Origin: Parvibaculum sp040390855
GTDB lineage: Bacteria > Pseudomonadota > Alphaproteobacteria > Parvibaculales > Parvibaculaceae
DNA: 37,234 nt
NCBI GenBank assembly: GCA_040390855.1
Contig: JAZJXO010000022.1
Coordinates: 1-37,234 of the forward strand
Direction: 5' to 3'
Below the pieces are notes generated by a model. The model had not been told where the DNA came from, searched no databases, and saw only the letters and a list, made by a program, of their open reading frames with translations. A program made the position numbers and the translations under genes. The first letter of the stretch is position 1, and each line of letters begins with the position of its first letter. This document shows, piece after piece, positions 1 to 8,364 of the stretch.

Positions 1-93
1 CTGAAATACAGTTGGATTGGCGAAAGAGAGGCGATAGAAAGAAAGAGAATATTAGGTTCTGTTGACCGTCTTGCGTATGAACACAAGAAATGA
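1..93 (+). CDS. C-terminal end of an unidentified open frame (partial)
   Basis: A frame is open from the first base of the window and stops at TGA 91-93, giving 30 residues rich in Lys, Arg and Glu. I do not recognise the family. Its stop overlaps the ATG of the next short frame in an ATGA arrangement, which is the main reason to think both could be real. Base composition is AT-richer than in argC downstream, so this may be the edge of an accessory region. Chance openness over 30 codons is not excluded. Confidence 0.22.
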   Translation: MKYSWIGEREAIERKRILGSVDRLAYEHKK

Positions 94-248
94 TCAGCAT
101 AGCTCATGGGGAGATGAAAAATTTTATATCTGTTCCCCCTGATATGCGCATTGATTGTGACCATTCAGAATTACAAAAAAACGTCAGCGGTAGGTTAAGT
201 GGGCTTGTCCCCGTGAAGGGTGCAGAGCGGGTGTACTTGCGAGATTAA
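90..248 (+). CDS. small hypothetical protein, 52 aa
   Basis: ATG at 90 overlaps the stop of the preceding frame (ATGA) and the frame runs 52 codons to TAA 246-248. A second in-frame ATG at 114 has GGGGAG directly before it, but the spacing is too short for a normal ribosome binding site. The product has no signal peptide, membrane segment or motif that I recognise. The case rests on the overlap alone. Codon use is AT-rich compared with the core genes. Confidence 0.25.
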   Translation: MISIAHGEMKNFISVPPDMRIDCDHSELQKNVSGRLSGLVPVKGAERVYLRD

Positions 249-267
249 CCTAGCTTGGCTATGTAAT
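237..267 (+). promoter_or_regulatory. possible sigma70-type promoter before argC
   Basis: TTGCGA (237-242, 4 of 6 consensus) and TGTAAT (262-267, 5 of 6) are separated by 19 bases, which is long. A start near 274 would leave a leader of about 80 bases to the argC ATG at 354. Weak by itself. Confidence 0.22.
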
Positions 268-353
268 GCGCCTATGGGTGCTAAATGTGTCCGCTAACAG
301 GGCGTCGTGTTGTTTGATTGACCCGCATTATGGCCCAAGTCTCGGAGCGCCAA

Positions 354-1310
354 ATGGTCACGAAAGTTTTTATCGACGGGGAAGTGGGCACAACAGGCCT
401 GCAAATTCGCGCGCGGCTGGATGGCCGTAACGATCTCGAATTCATCCGTCTGACCGAGGCAAACCGCAAGGATGCCAATGCGCGCCGCGATGCGCTGAAC
501 AGCGCCGACATCGTGATCCTCTGCCTGCCGGATGATGCCGCCAAAGAAGCCGTGACCCTCATCACCAATCCGTTGACGCGGGTGATCGACGCATCGAGCG
601 CGCATCGCACGACGCCGGGCTGGACCTATGGCTTCCCTGAAATGGGTGCCGACCAGCGGCAGATCATTTCAGGTGCCAAACGTGTGACCAATCCGGGCTG
701 TTATCCGACCGGTGCCATCGCGCTCATCAAGCCGCTCGTCGACGCCGGTCTCCTGCCCAAATCATGGCCGGTGACGATTAATGCCGTGTCGGGTTATTCC
801 GGCGGCGGCAAGTCGATGATCGCCGAGTTCGAGGACGAGGCCTCGCCCAATTATAGCCATGACAATTACCGCATCTATGCGATGGGTCTTGAACACAAGC
901 ATGTCGAAGAGATCCGGACCTATGGTGGATTGATCCACCGGCCCATCTTCGCGCCCGCCGTAGGTCGCTATGCGCAAGGCATGATCGTCGAAGTGCCGCT
1001 CCAGCTCTGGGCGATGCCCGGCGGCGGACCGTCTGTGTCGAGCGTTTACAACGCCATCGCCGACGCCTATGACGGCGAACGTTTCGTGTCGGTCGCCACG
1101 CTTGATGAAGCCGCTGCGATGAAGGGTCTCGACCCCGAAGGATTGAACGGAACTAACCGGTTGAAGCTCTTTGTTTTCGGTAACGAAATCCGCAAACAAG
1201 TCCGCCTCGTCGCGCTGCTCGACAACCTCGGCAAAGGCGCATCGGCACAGGCTGTTCAGTGTCTCAACATCATGGTCGGCCTTAATGAAGGCACCGGCGT
1301 GGATTTGTAA
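354..1310 (+). CDS. argC: N-acetyl-gamma-glutamyl-phosphate reductase
   Basis: Reduces N-acetylglutamyl phosphate to the semialdehyde with NADPH, the third step of arginine synthesis in the cytoplasm. The protein begins with a dinucleotide-binding segment (VFIDGEVGTTGLQI, residues 5-18) and has the catalytic cysteine in VTNPGCYPTG (Cys116). At about 318 residues it fits the shorter ArgC type common in alphaproteobacteria. The frame is open upstream to a TTG at 318 and has another ATG at 330, but family proteins begin right at the nucleotide-binding strand, so I chose ATG 354. It stands alone, with a convergent permease gene downstream; no other arg gene is in the window. Confidence 0.93.
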   Translation: MVTKVFIDGEVGTTGLQIRARLDGRNDLEFIRLTEANRKDANARRDALNSADIVILCLPDDAAKEAVTLITNPLTRVIDASSAHRTTPGWTYGFPEMGADQRQIISGAKRVTNPGCYPTGAIALIKPLVDAGLLPKSWPVTINAVSGYSGGGKSMIAEFEDEASPNYSHDNYRIYAMGLEHKHVEEIRTYGGLIHRPIFAPAVGRYAQGMIVEVPLQLWAMPGGGPSVSSVYNAIADAYDGERFVSVATLDEAAAMKGLDPEGLNGTNRLKLFVFGNEIRKQVRLVALLDNLGKGASAQAVQCLNIMVGLNEGTGVDL

Positions 1311-1347
1311 GTGTCGCTCCATAAACACGTCATGCGTGGACACGCCT

Positions 1348-2208
1348 TCACATCTTCAGAAGCATAATTCCCGCCGTTACCACGCAAGCCGCGATGATTG
1401 CCCGAAGGCCTAAACCTTCCTTCAGCACCAGCCCCGAAATCAACGCGCCGAAGACAACGCTTGTCTCGCGCAGCGCCGCTACCGGTCCGAGCGGTGTGAT
1501 GCTCATCGCCCAGATGACGAGCCAGTAAGCGACAATCGAAATCGCGCCGCCGCCGAGCCCGTAGAGCCATTCGCGTTTGGGCTGGAGCAACGTTGCCCCG
1601 CGCCGCCACAGCGCAATTGTAGTGATCGATACACCGTCGAGTGCAAAGAGCCAGATCACATAAGTGCTCGCGTTTTCCGTCATGCGCCCGCCAAGCCCGT
1701 CGTTCAGCGTGTAGGCGGCAATGAAGCATGATGTGCAAATAGCGTAGAAAATCCCGTGATGACTTGATGGTCCGTCTACGCCGTTTTTGCGTCGCCATGC
1801 GAGCGAAACAATGCCGATGATGATCACGGCAATGCCGATGGTTGCCGTAAGCGGCAGTTGCTCACCGAGAAACAGAAAGCCGACCATCGTGACGATTGCG
1901 GGGGCAAGGCCGCGGGCAAGGGGATAGACCTGTCCCATGTCGCCATGCATATAGGCTTTGACAAGAAAAACCTTGTAGCCCGTGTGCAGCACAAGCGAGA
2001 GCGCGATGACCTTCCATACTTCCGCACTCGGAAATGGTGTGAAAGGCAAGAGCGGCAACATCAACAGACTGCCGCTGCCCGCGACATAAGCCATCATCGA
2101 CAGCCGGTCGTCATTGGCTTTCACCAGCGCATTCCAGATCGCATGGAAAAGGGCGGCGAGCAGAATGAGAAGCGTGATGGAAAGCGACAGGGCAGGACTC
2201 CAGGGCAC
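1348..2208 (-). CDS. EamA/DMT-family transporter
   Basis: A hydrophobic protein of about 286 residues with roughly ten predicted membrane segments, the usual size for the drug/metabolite transporter superfamily with two EamA repeats. The N-terminus (LFHAIWNALVKAN, about residues 22-34) and a short hydrophilic linker near the middle (WRRKNGVDG) fit that family. The substrate cannot be told from the sequence. The start used is a GTG at 2208 with no clear Shine-Dalgarno sequence, so it may be a few codons off. The gene lies 89 bases downstream of the PHA synthase on the same strand and could be co-transcribed with it. It converges with argC across 37 bases in which I see no T-rich terminator. 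Confidence 0.82.
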   Translation of the reverse strand: MPWSPALSLSITLLILLAALFHAIWNALVKANDDRLSMMAYVAGSGSLLMLPLLPFTPFPSAEVWKVIALSLVLHTGYKVFLVKAYMHGDMGQVYPLARGLAPAIVTMVGFLFLGEQLPLTATIGIAVIIIGIVSLAWRRKNGVDGPSSHHGIFYAICTSCFIAAYTLNDGLGGRMTENASTYVIWLFALDGVSITTIALWRRGATLLQPKREWLYGLGGGAISIVAYWLVIWAMSITPLGPVAALRETSVVFGALISGLVLKEGLGLRAIIAACVVTAGIMLLKM

Positions 2209-2297
2209 GAGAAATTTATGCGCAGACCCTACGCGTCAACGAGACGGATTCGTAGCCGGTATTTTCGAGAGAAGCGTTGCGCCGATGACGCGTCGCC

Positions 2298-4307
2298 TTA
2301 CTCCCCCTTCACCAGCACGTAAGATCCCGGGGCATCTTCGAGTACTTTGAGCTTGCCGTCGCCGGGTTTGCGCGCGGCGACCAGCGGACCGGATTTCGGT
2401 CTCAGCCAGCTCTCCCAGTCGGGCCACCATGAGCCCGGGGTTTCCGTCGCGCCTTCCAGCCATTCTTTTGCGCGCTGCGGATGCGCGTCGTTAGTCCAGT
2501 ATTGATACTTGTTGGCGGATGGTGGATTGATCACGCCTGCAATGTGGCCTGATCCCGCCACGATGAACTTCACATCGCCGCCGAAGAGCCGCGTTGCTTT
2601 GTACACGGAGTTATAAGGCGCGATATGGTCTTCGCGGCTTGATTGCAGATAGATCGGTATTTTCACCTTCGACAAATCTAGCCGTTCGCCGCCGAGTTCC
2701 ATCACGCCCTGCGCCAGATGGTTTTTCAGGTAGCATTCGCGCAAATAGAACAAGTGCATCTTGGCGGGCATACGCGTGGCGTCGGCGTTCCAGTAAAGAA
2801 GGTCGAACGGCACAGGCTCGCGGCCGAGCAGATAGTTGTTGACCACGTAAGACCAGATCAGATCGTTCGAGCGCAGCATGTTGAAGGTGGACGCCATGCT
2901 CGATCCTTCGAGCAGGCCGCCATGCGCTTCCATCTGTTCTTCGAGCGTGTTGATTTGTTCTTCGTCGATAAAGACTTTGAGGTCGCCCGCTTCGGTGAAA
3001 TCGACCTGCGTCGCAAAGAAGGTTGCGGACTTGATGCGGTTATCGCCTTTGGCCGCCATGTGAGCGAGCGTGGACGACAGCATGGTTCCGCCGATGCAAT
3101 AGCCGATGGCGTTGACTTCTTTTTCGCCGGTCGCTTTTTCCACCGCTTCGAGGGCCGCGTAAGCACCTTCGAACATATAGCTCTCGAATGATTTCATCGA
3201 CTGGCGTGCATCGGGATTGACCCAGCTCACGACGAAAACGGTATAGCCTTGTGCGACGGCCCATTTGACGAATGATTTTTCCGGCGTCAGATCGAGGATG
3301 TAATATTTGTTGATCCATGGCGGGAAGATCAGCAGCGGACGTTTGTGCACTTTGTCCGTGGTCGGCTCATATTGCAGCAGTTGAATCAGATCGTTCTGGA
3401 AGACGACCTTGCCCGGTGTCAGCGCAATGTTGCGGCCAAGCTCAAAGGCCTTCATGTCGGTTTGCTGAATCTGGATTTTGCCGTGGCCGCGTTCCACGTC
3501 TTCCAGCAGATGCTGCATCCCGAGCACAAGGTTCTCGCCGTTGCTCTGCAAGGTGCTGCGCAGCACTTCGGGATTTGTCAGCGGAAAATTCGATGGTGAG
3601 AAAGCGTCTGTCAGTTGCTTGACGTAAAACTCAGCTTTCTTGCGTGTGTGTTCGTCAACGCCGTCGGTCGCCTGCACCTGTTTGTCGAGCCACTGGCTCA
3701 TCAGCAGATAGGATTGTTTCATCAGATCGAAGATGACTTTGTTCTGCCAGTCGGGATCCTTGAAGCGCTTGTCCGAGCGGGCAGGGCGCACAACAGGTTC
3801 GGCCTCTTGTCCGAGCAGGCGCCGCGTTGTTGCTTGCATCAGATCGAGATAGCTGTTCCAGAGTTGCGTCTGGGCCTCGACAATGCGCAGCGGATTTTTG
3901 ATATAGCTCGAAGCGACATCGATGATCGCTTTGCCGATGCGCTTGGCGTCTTCTTTCGCCCCGCCCATGCCGTCGCCGTCTTCACTGGTGATGAGCATCC
4001 GCGCCGCCTTCTGGCCGAGCGTTGCTGCTTGCACAAGGTTCACAGCGAAAGCGCCGAAGTCGGGCAAGGGATAGGCTTTGGGGTCCTCCGTCGCGGCTGG
4101 CTTCGCGGCTTTTGCTTTGGGGGCCTCGGCTTTCATGTCGGGTTTCGGTTCCGCCAACGGCTTTTTGCGTTTGCGGGAATCGCCTTTCGGGCTGCGTTTG
4201 GGAGCGGCCTTTTTGGCAGGCTCCGGCTCGGCTATCGCGTCCGATACGGGAGAGATTTTCTTCGGCTTCGACACTTTTTCCCAAAAACCCTTGCGGGTTC
4301 CCTCCAC
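2298..4307 (-). CDS. phaC: class I poly(3-hydroxyalkanoate) synthase
   Basis: Polymerises 3-hydroxyacyl-CoA into storage polyester at granule surfaces. The lipase-like box with catalytic cysteine is GYCIGG (Cys404), followed by the catalytic aspartate in SREDHIAPYNS (Asp560) and histidine in GSGHIAG (His588). The N-terminal PHA synthase domain begins at about residue 80. The long reading is 669 residues against roughly 560-600 for typical class I enzymes; the surplus is a Lys/Pro/Ala-rich tail of about 75 residues. The start is uncertain: GTG 4307 lacks a ribosome binding site, GTG 4274 follows GGGAAAAA, and ATG 4136 would remove most of the tail. No phaA, phaB or phasin gene is nearby. Confidence 0.94.
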   Translation of the reverse strand: MEGTRKGFWEKVSKPKKISPVSDAIAEPEPAKKAAPKRSPKGDSRKRKKPLAEPKPDMKAEAPKAKAAKPAATEDPKAYPLPDFGAFAVNLVQAATLGQKAARMLITSEDGDGMGGAKEDAKRIGKAIIDVASSYIKNPLRIVEAQTQLWNSYLDLMQATTRRLLGQEAEPVVRPARSDKRFKDPDWQNKVIFDLMKQSYLLMSQWLDKQVQATDGVDEHTRKKAEFYVKQLTDAFSPSNFPLTNPEVLRSTLQSNGENLVLGMQHLLEDVERGHGKIQIQQTDMKAFELGRNIALTPGKVVFQNDLIQLLQYEPTTDKVHKRPLLIFPPWINKYYILDLTPEKSFVKWAVAQGYTVFVVSWVNPDARQSMKSFESYMFEGAYAALEAVEKATGEKEVNAIGYCIGGTMLSSTLAHMAAKGDNRIKSATFFATQVDFTEAGDLKVFIDEEQINTLEEQMEAHGGLLEGSSMASTFNMLRSNDLIWSYVVNNYLLGREPVPFDLLYWNADATRMPAKMHLFYLRECYLKNHLAQGVMELGGERLDLSKVKIPIYLQSSREDHIAPYNSVYKATRLFGGDVKFIVAGSGHIAGVINPPSANKYQYWTNDAHPQRAKEWLEGATETPGSWWPDWESWLRPKSGPLVAARKPGDGKLKVLEDAPGSYVLVKGE

Positions 4308-4423
4308 TACGCAGATGTCGCTTCGCTGTTACGTGCGACTATCGGTTTTGCTCAATAATCTATACTATAGGCTCTGGCTCTCCGGCCCATCAAAATGCGA
4401 TAAGATGCGCCGATAAAGTTGCT

Positions 4424-4442
4424 GCCTGATTTGGTGTCAGGC
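4424..4442 (+). promoter_or_regulatory. small hairpin in the leader of the lipoprotein gene
   Basis: GCCTGA and TCAGGC form a 6-bp stem with a 7-base loop about 30 bases before the ATG at 4474, between the divergent phaC and lipoprotein genes. It could be an operator or leader structure. There is no T-run, so it is not a terminator. Confidence 0.22.
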
Positions 4443-4473
4443 CTATGGGTATTACGTCAGGAAACAGGACCTC

Positions 4474-5511
4474 ATGTCCAAGCTGGAATCGAACATCGGG
4501 CAAATCCACAATTTTCCGTCGGGGCGCGCTGTCATGGCCGCTGCCCTCATTGCCGTTGTGGCATCGGGACTTGCCGCCTGTTCGGCCACGCCTGACGCTG
4601 TGAAGCCCGCCGCGATCTATGGCGAAGGCGGTACCGTACCGACGCCGGAAGGCACAAAAGGCTTTCCCCAACTCGCCGATACGCCCGATCAGCGCCCCGC
4701 CTCAACGAGCGCCGCGGACCGGAAGGTCATTGCCGATGAATTGGAGAAAGACCGCGCTGCGGCTGAGGGCAAAGACAGTGCGTTGCGCGCCGGCGAACCC
4801 GGCTCTTCTGTGCCGAAGCCGTCGTCTGCACGTCTGGCCGAGATCGACAAAGCTGCGGCAAGCGCGACACTGACCGCATCTGTCACGCCGCCGCCTGCTC
4901 CCGTTCCCGCACCGGCACCCGTTGCCGCCGTTGCGCCCGCACCCGCGCCCGAACCTCAGAAGGTTGCCGCCGCCGAACCTGCTCCGGCCCAGAAACTGGC
5001 AACACCATATGTCGCGCCGAACGTTCCGTCCGAACCCGAGCCCGAACCTCAGAAAGTCGCCGCTGCCGAACCCGCTCCGGTCCAGAAACTGGCAACACCA
5101 TATGTCGCGCCGAACCTTCCGTCTGAACCCGCGAAAGTCGTGCAGCCTGTGCCAGTTGCCTCTGCCGATGCAACGGCGGGCACAGTCGCGCTTCTCGATA
5201 AGATCAACGAACCGGCACCCGCCGCCGAAATGCAGATGGCCTCCGCTGAACCCGTTTCCGATCCCGTCGCCTCTCCCGTCGCCGCGCCCGCCATCGTCAA
5301 CGGCATCATCCCGATGCCGCCCCGTGGCGGTCACAAATCGCTTGCGGCTGTGATGTCGAAGCCCGAGTTGGACGAAGACGGTGATGAATCTGTCACCGAA
5401 AAGGCCGAGCCCGAGAATGTTCCTGATCCGAATGCGGAGGCTCCCGTCACGGCAGCTCCGACCACCAAGGTCGAAGTGTCGAAGCCGACGCAGGCTCCCA
5501 CCGCGCCCTAA
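4474..5511 (+). CDS. proline/alanine-rich putative lipoprotein with internal repeat
   Basis: A 345-residue protein with a hydrophobic stretch at residues 20-35 ending in a lipobox (SGLAAC, Cys36), so it is probably exported and lipid-anchored. The N-region before the hydrophobic stretch is unusually long; an internal ATG at codon 21 would shorten it but leave no positive charge. After the anchor the protein is low-complexity, dominated by Pro, Ala, Glu and Val, with a 31-residue unit repeated twice at about residues 159-220. The C-terminus is acidic. No enzymatic domain is visible; the composition suggests an extended periplasmic spacer. AGGAC lies 6 bases before the start. It is divergent from phaC. 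Confidence 0.72.
   Translation: MSKLESNIGQIHNFPSGRAVMAAALIAVVASGLAACSATPDAVKPAAIYGEGGTVPTPEGTKGFPQLADTPDQRPASTSAADRKVIADELEKDRAAAEGKDSALRAGEPGSSVPKPSSARLAEIDKAAASATLTASVTPPPAPVPAPAPVAAVAPAPAPEPQKVAAAEPAPAQKLATPYVAPNVPSEPEPEPQKVAAAEPAPVQKLATPYVAPNLPSEPAKVVQPVPVASADATAGTVALLDKINEPAPAAEMQMASAEPVSDPVASPVAAPAIVNGIIPMPPRGGHKSLAAVMSKPELDEDGDESVTEKAEPENVPDPNAEAPVTAAPTTKVEVSKPTQAPTAP
4948..5133 (+). repeat. 93-bp tandem repeat, two units, inside the lipoprotein gene
   Basis: Two adjacent units (4948-5040 and 5041-5133) encode near-identical 31-residue segments that share VAAAEPAP and QKLATPYVAPN. The copies differ mostly at synonymous sites, which shows selection on the protein or an old duplication. 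The unit length is a multiple of three, so copy-number change would keep the frame. Confidence 0.85.
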
Positions 5512-5670
5512 ACCGTCCGGGCGCACAAAATTCGGTAAACCGGCCCATTCGGCCATATTTCTGCCCCGCCAAGGCGTGAGGCTCGCCGCCGGATCATATG
5601 TGGCTCCGCTTCGTTGTGACCGAACTCATCCAACATCCCCCTGAGCCGCCGTTTTCAGCCCCTTTTGGCG

Positions 5671-5700
5671 TTGGCCCAGTTCACATTTTGGCGTTATAAG
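5671..5700 (+). promoter_or_regulatory. possible promoter before the aminotransferase-hom pair
   Basis: TTGGCC (5671-5676, 4 of 6) and TATAAG (5695-5700, 5 of 6) are separated by 18 bases, placing a transcription start near 5707 and leaving a leader of about 37 bases. A decamer TTTTGGCGTT occurs twice here (5663-5672 and 5686-5695) and could be a binding site overlapping the promoter. Confidence 0.3.
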
Positions 5701-5743
5701 GGCGCGTCTTAGGGAAACTATTTCCCCGTTTCAGGATTGAGCC

Positions 5744-7006
5744 ATGAGCGAAGAATTTCATCGCATAAAGCGTTTGCCTCCCTACGTTTTCGAGAGCGTC
5801 AATAAGCTCAAGGCAAAGGCGCGCGCCGAAGGTCGCGACATCATTGATTTCGGCATGGGCAATCCGGATATGCCGACGCCGCCCCATATCGTCGAAAAGA
5901 TGATCGAGGCCGTGCGCGATCCCAAAACCCATCGCTATTCCTCCTCGCGCGGAATCCCCGGCTTGCGCAAGGCTCAGGCCGCTTATTACGAGCGCCGCTT
6001 CGGTGTGAAGCTCAATCCTGATACAGAAGTCATCGCCACACTCGGCTCCAAGGAAGGTCTTGCTAATCTCGCGCAGGCAATCACCGCGCCGGGCGATGTG
6101 ATCCTCTGCCCGAACCCAAGCTACCCGATCCACGCTTTCGGCTTCATCATTTCCGGTGCGGTCATCCGCTCTGTGCCGTTCGAAAGCCCCGAAGGCTTCA
6201 TGGATATGCTGGAGCGCGGCGTGCGCCATTCGGTGCCGAAGCCTGTCGCCCTTGTCGTCTCCTATCCGTCGAACCCGACGGCGCAGGTGGCCTCGCTCGA
6301 TTTCTATCGCGACATCATCGCCTTTGCGGCCAAGCACGACATCTTTGTGATCTCCGATTTGGCCTATTCGGAAATCTATTTCGACGGTAACCCGCCGCCG
6401 TCGATCCTTCAGGTGCCGGGTGCGAAAGAGCGCAGTGTCGAGTTCACATCGCTATCGAAAACCTATGCCATGCCGGGTTGGCGCATGGGCTTTGCGGTTG
6501 GCAACGAGCGCCTCGTCAATGCGCTTGGCCGTGTGAAGTCCTATCTCGACTACGGCGCGTTCACGCCCATTCAGGTCGCCGCCACCGCTGCGCTGAATGG
6601 CCCGCAGGATTGCGTCGAAGAAATCCGCCAGACCTATAAAAGCCGCCGCGATGTGCTGGTGGACAGCATGGCGCGGTCCGGCTGGGACATTCCGAGCCCG
6701 CCTGCCTCCATGTTTGCATGGTCGCCTATCCCTGAAAAATTCCGTCATCTCGGCTCGCTCGGTTTCTCGACGCTGCTGATGGAACAGGCCGACGTTGCCG
6801 TCGCGCCGGGTATCGGCTTTGGTGAATATGGCGACGGCCATGTCCGCATCGGCCTTGTCGAGAACGAACACCGCATCCGTCAGGCCGCGCGCGGCGTGAA
6901 GCGCATGATGGCGAATGCCGATCAGATCATTGCCGAATATGAAGACCGGAACGGCATCAAAAGCAACGTGGTCCCCCATCCCAATACGAAGGCAGGTCGT
7001 CCGTGA
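5744..7006 (+). CDS. class I/II PLP-dependent aminotransferase (alanine/diaminopimelate aminotransferase-like)
   Basis: A fold-type I aminotransferase of 420 residues. The PLP lysine is in SLSKTYAMPGWRMGF (Lys239); upstream are SYPSNPTAQ with the cofactor-contacting Asn, and VISDLAYSEIYFDG with the conserved Asp and Tyr. It belongs to the group variously annotated as LL-diaminopimelate aminotransferase or glutamate-pyruvate (AlaC-like) aminotransferase; sequence alone does not decide the substrate. Its stop overlaps the GTG start of homoserine dehydrogenase by four bases (GTGA), so the two are translationally coupled. The same pairing is common in alphaproteobacteria and suggests a role in aspartate-family or alanine metabolism. 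ATG 5744 is preceded by a stretch without a clear Shine-Dalgarno sequence. Confidence 0.88.
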   Translation: MSEEFHRIKRLPPYVFESVNKLKAKARAEGRDIIDFGMGNPDMPTPPHIVEKMIEAVRDPKTHRYSSSRGIPGLRKAQAAYYERRFGVKLNPDTEVIATLGSKEGLANLAQAITAPGDVILCPNPSYPIHAFGFIISGAVIRSVPFESPEGFMDMLERGVRHSVPKPVALVVSYPSNPTAQVASLDFYRDIIAFAAKHDIFVISDLAYSEIYFDGNPPPSILQVPGAKERSVEFTSLSKTYAMPGWRMGFAVGNERLVNALGRVKSYLDYGAFTPIQVAATAALNGPQDCVEEIRQTYKSRRDVLVDSMARSGWDIPSPPASMFAWSPIPEKFRHLGSLGFSTLLMEQADVAVAPGIGFGEYGDGHVRIGLVENEHRIRQAARGVKRMMANADQIIAEYEDRNGIKSNVVPHPNTKAGRP

Positions 7007-8313
7007 GCAAACCCCTTCGTATCGGTGTCGCGGGGCTGGGCACCGTCGGCGTCGGCGTGGTCAAAATTCTTGCTGACCGGCGTGAGTTTCTCGCCGCCGC
7101 ATCGGGCCGCGCCGTGCAGCTTGTCGCCGTCAGTTCGCGCGATGAAAAGAAAAATCGCGGCATCGACCTCAAGGGCGTGCGCTGGGAAGCCGATGCCCGT
7201 GCCCTGTCGAAAGCCGACGATATTGATGTTGTCGTCGAAGTCATCGGCGGAGCCGACGGCATCGCGCGCGAAGTTGTCGAGCAAGCCTTGTCCAATGGCA
7301 AGCATGTCGTGACCGCCAACAAGGCGCTGATCGCCCGTCATGGCATCGCGCTTGCCCGTGTCGCCGAACAGCGCGGTGTGGCGCTCAATTATGAAGCCGC
7401 CGTCGCCGGTGGCATCCCGATCATCAAAGCGCTCCGCGAAGGTCTGGCCGCCAACGAGATCACGTCCATCACCGGCATCCTCAACGGCACCTGCAATTAC
7501 ATTCTCACCGAGATGGAAAAAACAGGCCGTGATTTCGGCGATGTACTGAAAGACGCGCAGGATTTGGGCTATGCCGAAGCAGATCCGAGTTTCGATGTCG
7601 GCGGCATTGATGCCGCGCACAAGCTCGCCATTCTCGCGAGTCTCGCTTTCGGTCGTGAAGTATCATTCGAGAATGTCGAGATCGAAGGCATCACGCAGAT
7701 CACGGCAGCGGATTTCAAATTCGCCAGGGACTTCGGCTACAAAATAAAACTGCTCGGCATCGCAACTCTTGGGCAGGACGGTATCGAACAGCGCGTACAT
7801 CCGACGCTCGTGCCCGAAGGCTCGCCGCTCGGAGCTGTCTCCGGCGTGTTCAACGCGGTGGCGATTGAGGGTGACCGCGTCGGCCTGTTGGTGCTCGAAG
7901 GGCGCGGCGCGGGCGAGGGACCGACCGCTTCTGCTGTTGTCTCGGATCTTGTCGACATTGCGCGTGGTCTCGTCATGCCGCCCTTCATTGTGCCGACAAG
8001 CCATCTGAAACCGCCCGCCAAGGCATCCCCGACAAAAACGAAATCTGCCTATTATCTCCGTTTCAGCGCCATAGACCGCGCTGGCAGCATGGCCGAGATC
8101 ACGCGTGCGCTGGCCGATGCCAATGTCTCGATTGCGCATATTGTCCAGCGCGGCGATGGCAAGGAGACGGCAAGCGGTCGTATGCCGGTCGTCTTCCTCA
8201 CGCACGAGACCGAAGAAGGTTCGATGCGCAAGGCGCTCACATATTTGGAAAACCACAAAGAAGTAGCGGGTACACCGCTCGTGATCCGGATCGAAAAAAG
8301 CGGTTCACGTTAA
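7003..8313 (+). CDS. hom: homoserine dehydrogenase
   Basis: Reduces aspartate semialdehyde to homoserine, the branch point to threonine and methionine. A Rossmann motif opens the protein (GVAGLGTVGVGVV, residues 8-20), followed by the catalytic domain with VTANKALIA and EAAVAGGIPII, and NGTCNYIL near residue 160. A C-terminal ACT domain (about residues 345-430, starting near YYLRFSAIDRAGSM) indicates feedback regulation, probably by threonine. The 436-residue length is normal for the monofunctional enzyme. The GTG start at 7003 overlaps the previous stop by four bases. glpX follows within about 50 bases, so the three genes probably form one operon. Confidence 0.95.
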   Translation: MSKPLRIGVAGLGTVGVGVVKILADRREFLAAASGRAVQLVAVSSRDEKKNRGIDLKGVRWEADARALSKADDIDVVVEVIGGADGIAREVVEQALSNGKHVVTANKALIARHGIALARVAEQRGVALNYEAAVAGGIPIIKALREGLAANEITSITGILNGTCNYILTEMEKTGRDFGDVLKDAQDLGYAEADPSFDVGGIDAAHKLAILASLAFGREVSFENVEIEGITQITAADFKFARDFGYKIKLLGIATLGQDGIEQRVHPTLVPEGSPLGAVSGVFNAVAIEGDRVGLLVLEGRGAGEGPTASAVVSDLVDIARGLVMPPFIVPTSHLKPPAKASPTKTKSAYYLRFSAIDRAGSMAEITRALADANVSIAHIVQRGDGKETASGRMPVVFLTHETEEGSMRKALTYLENHKEVAGTPLVIRIEKSGSR

Positions 8314-8364
8314 ATCATGCAACCACAGAACGATCAGACGCATTGTCTGACGAAGGAAAGACCG

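Noticed and set aside
4702..5556. Antisense Gly/Arg-rich frame over the lipoprotein gene
   Set aside because: It is the complement of Pro/Ala codons; the sense frame has a signal sequence, a lipobox and a ribosome binding site.
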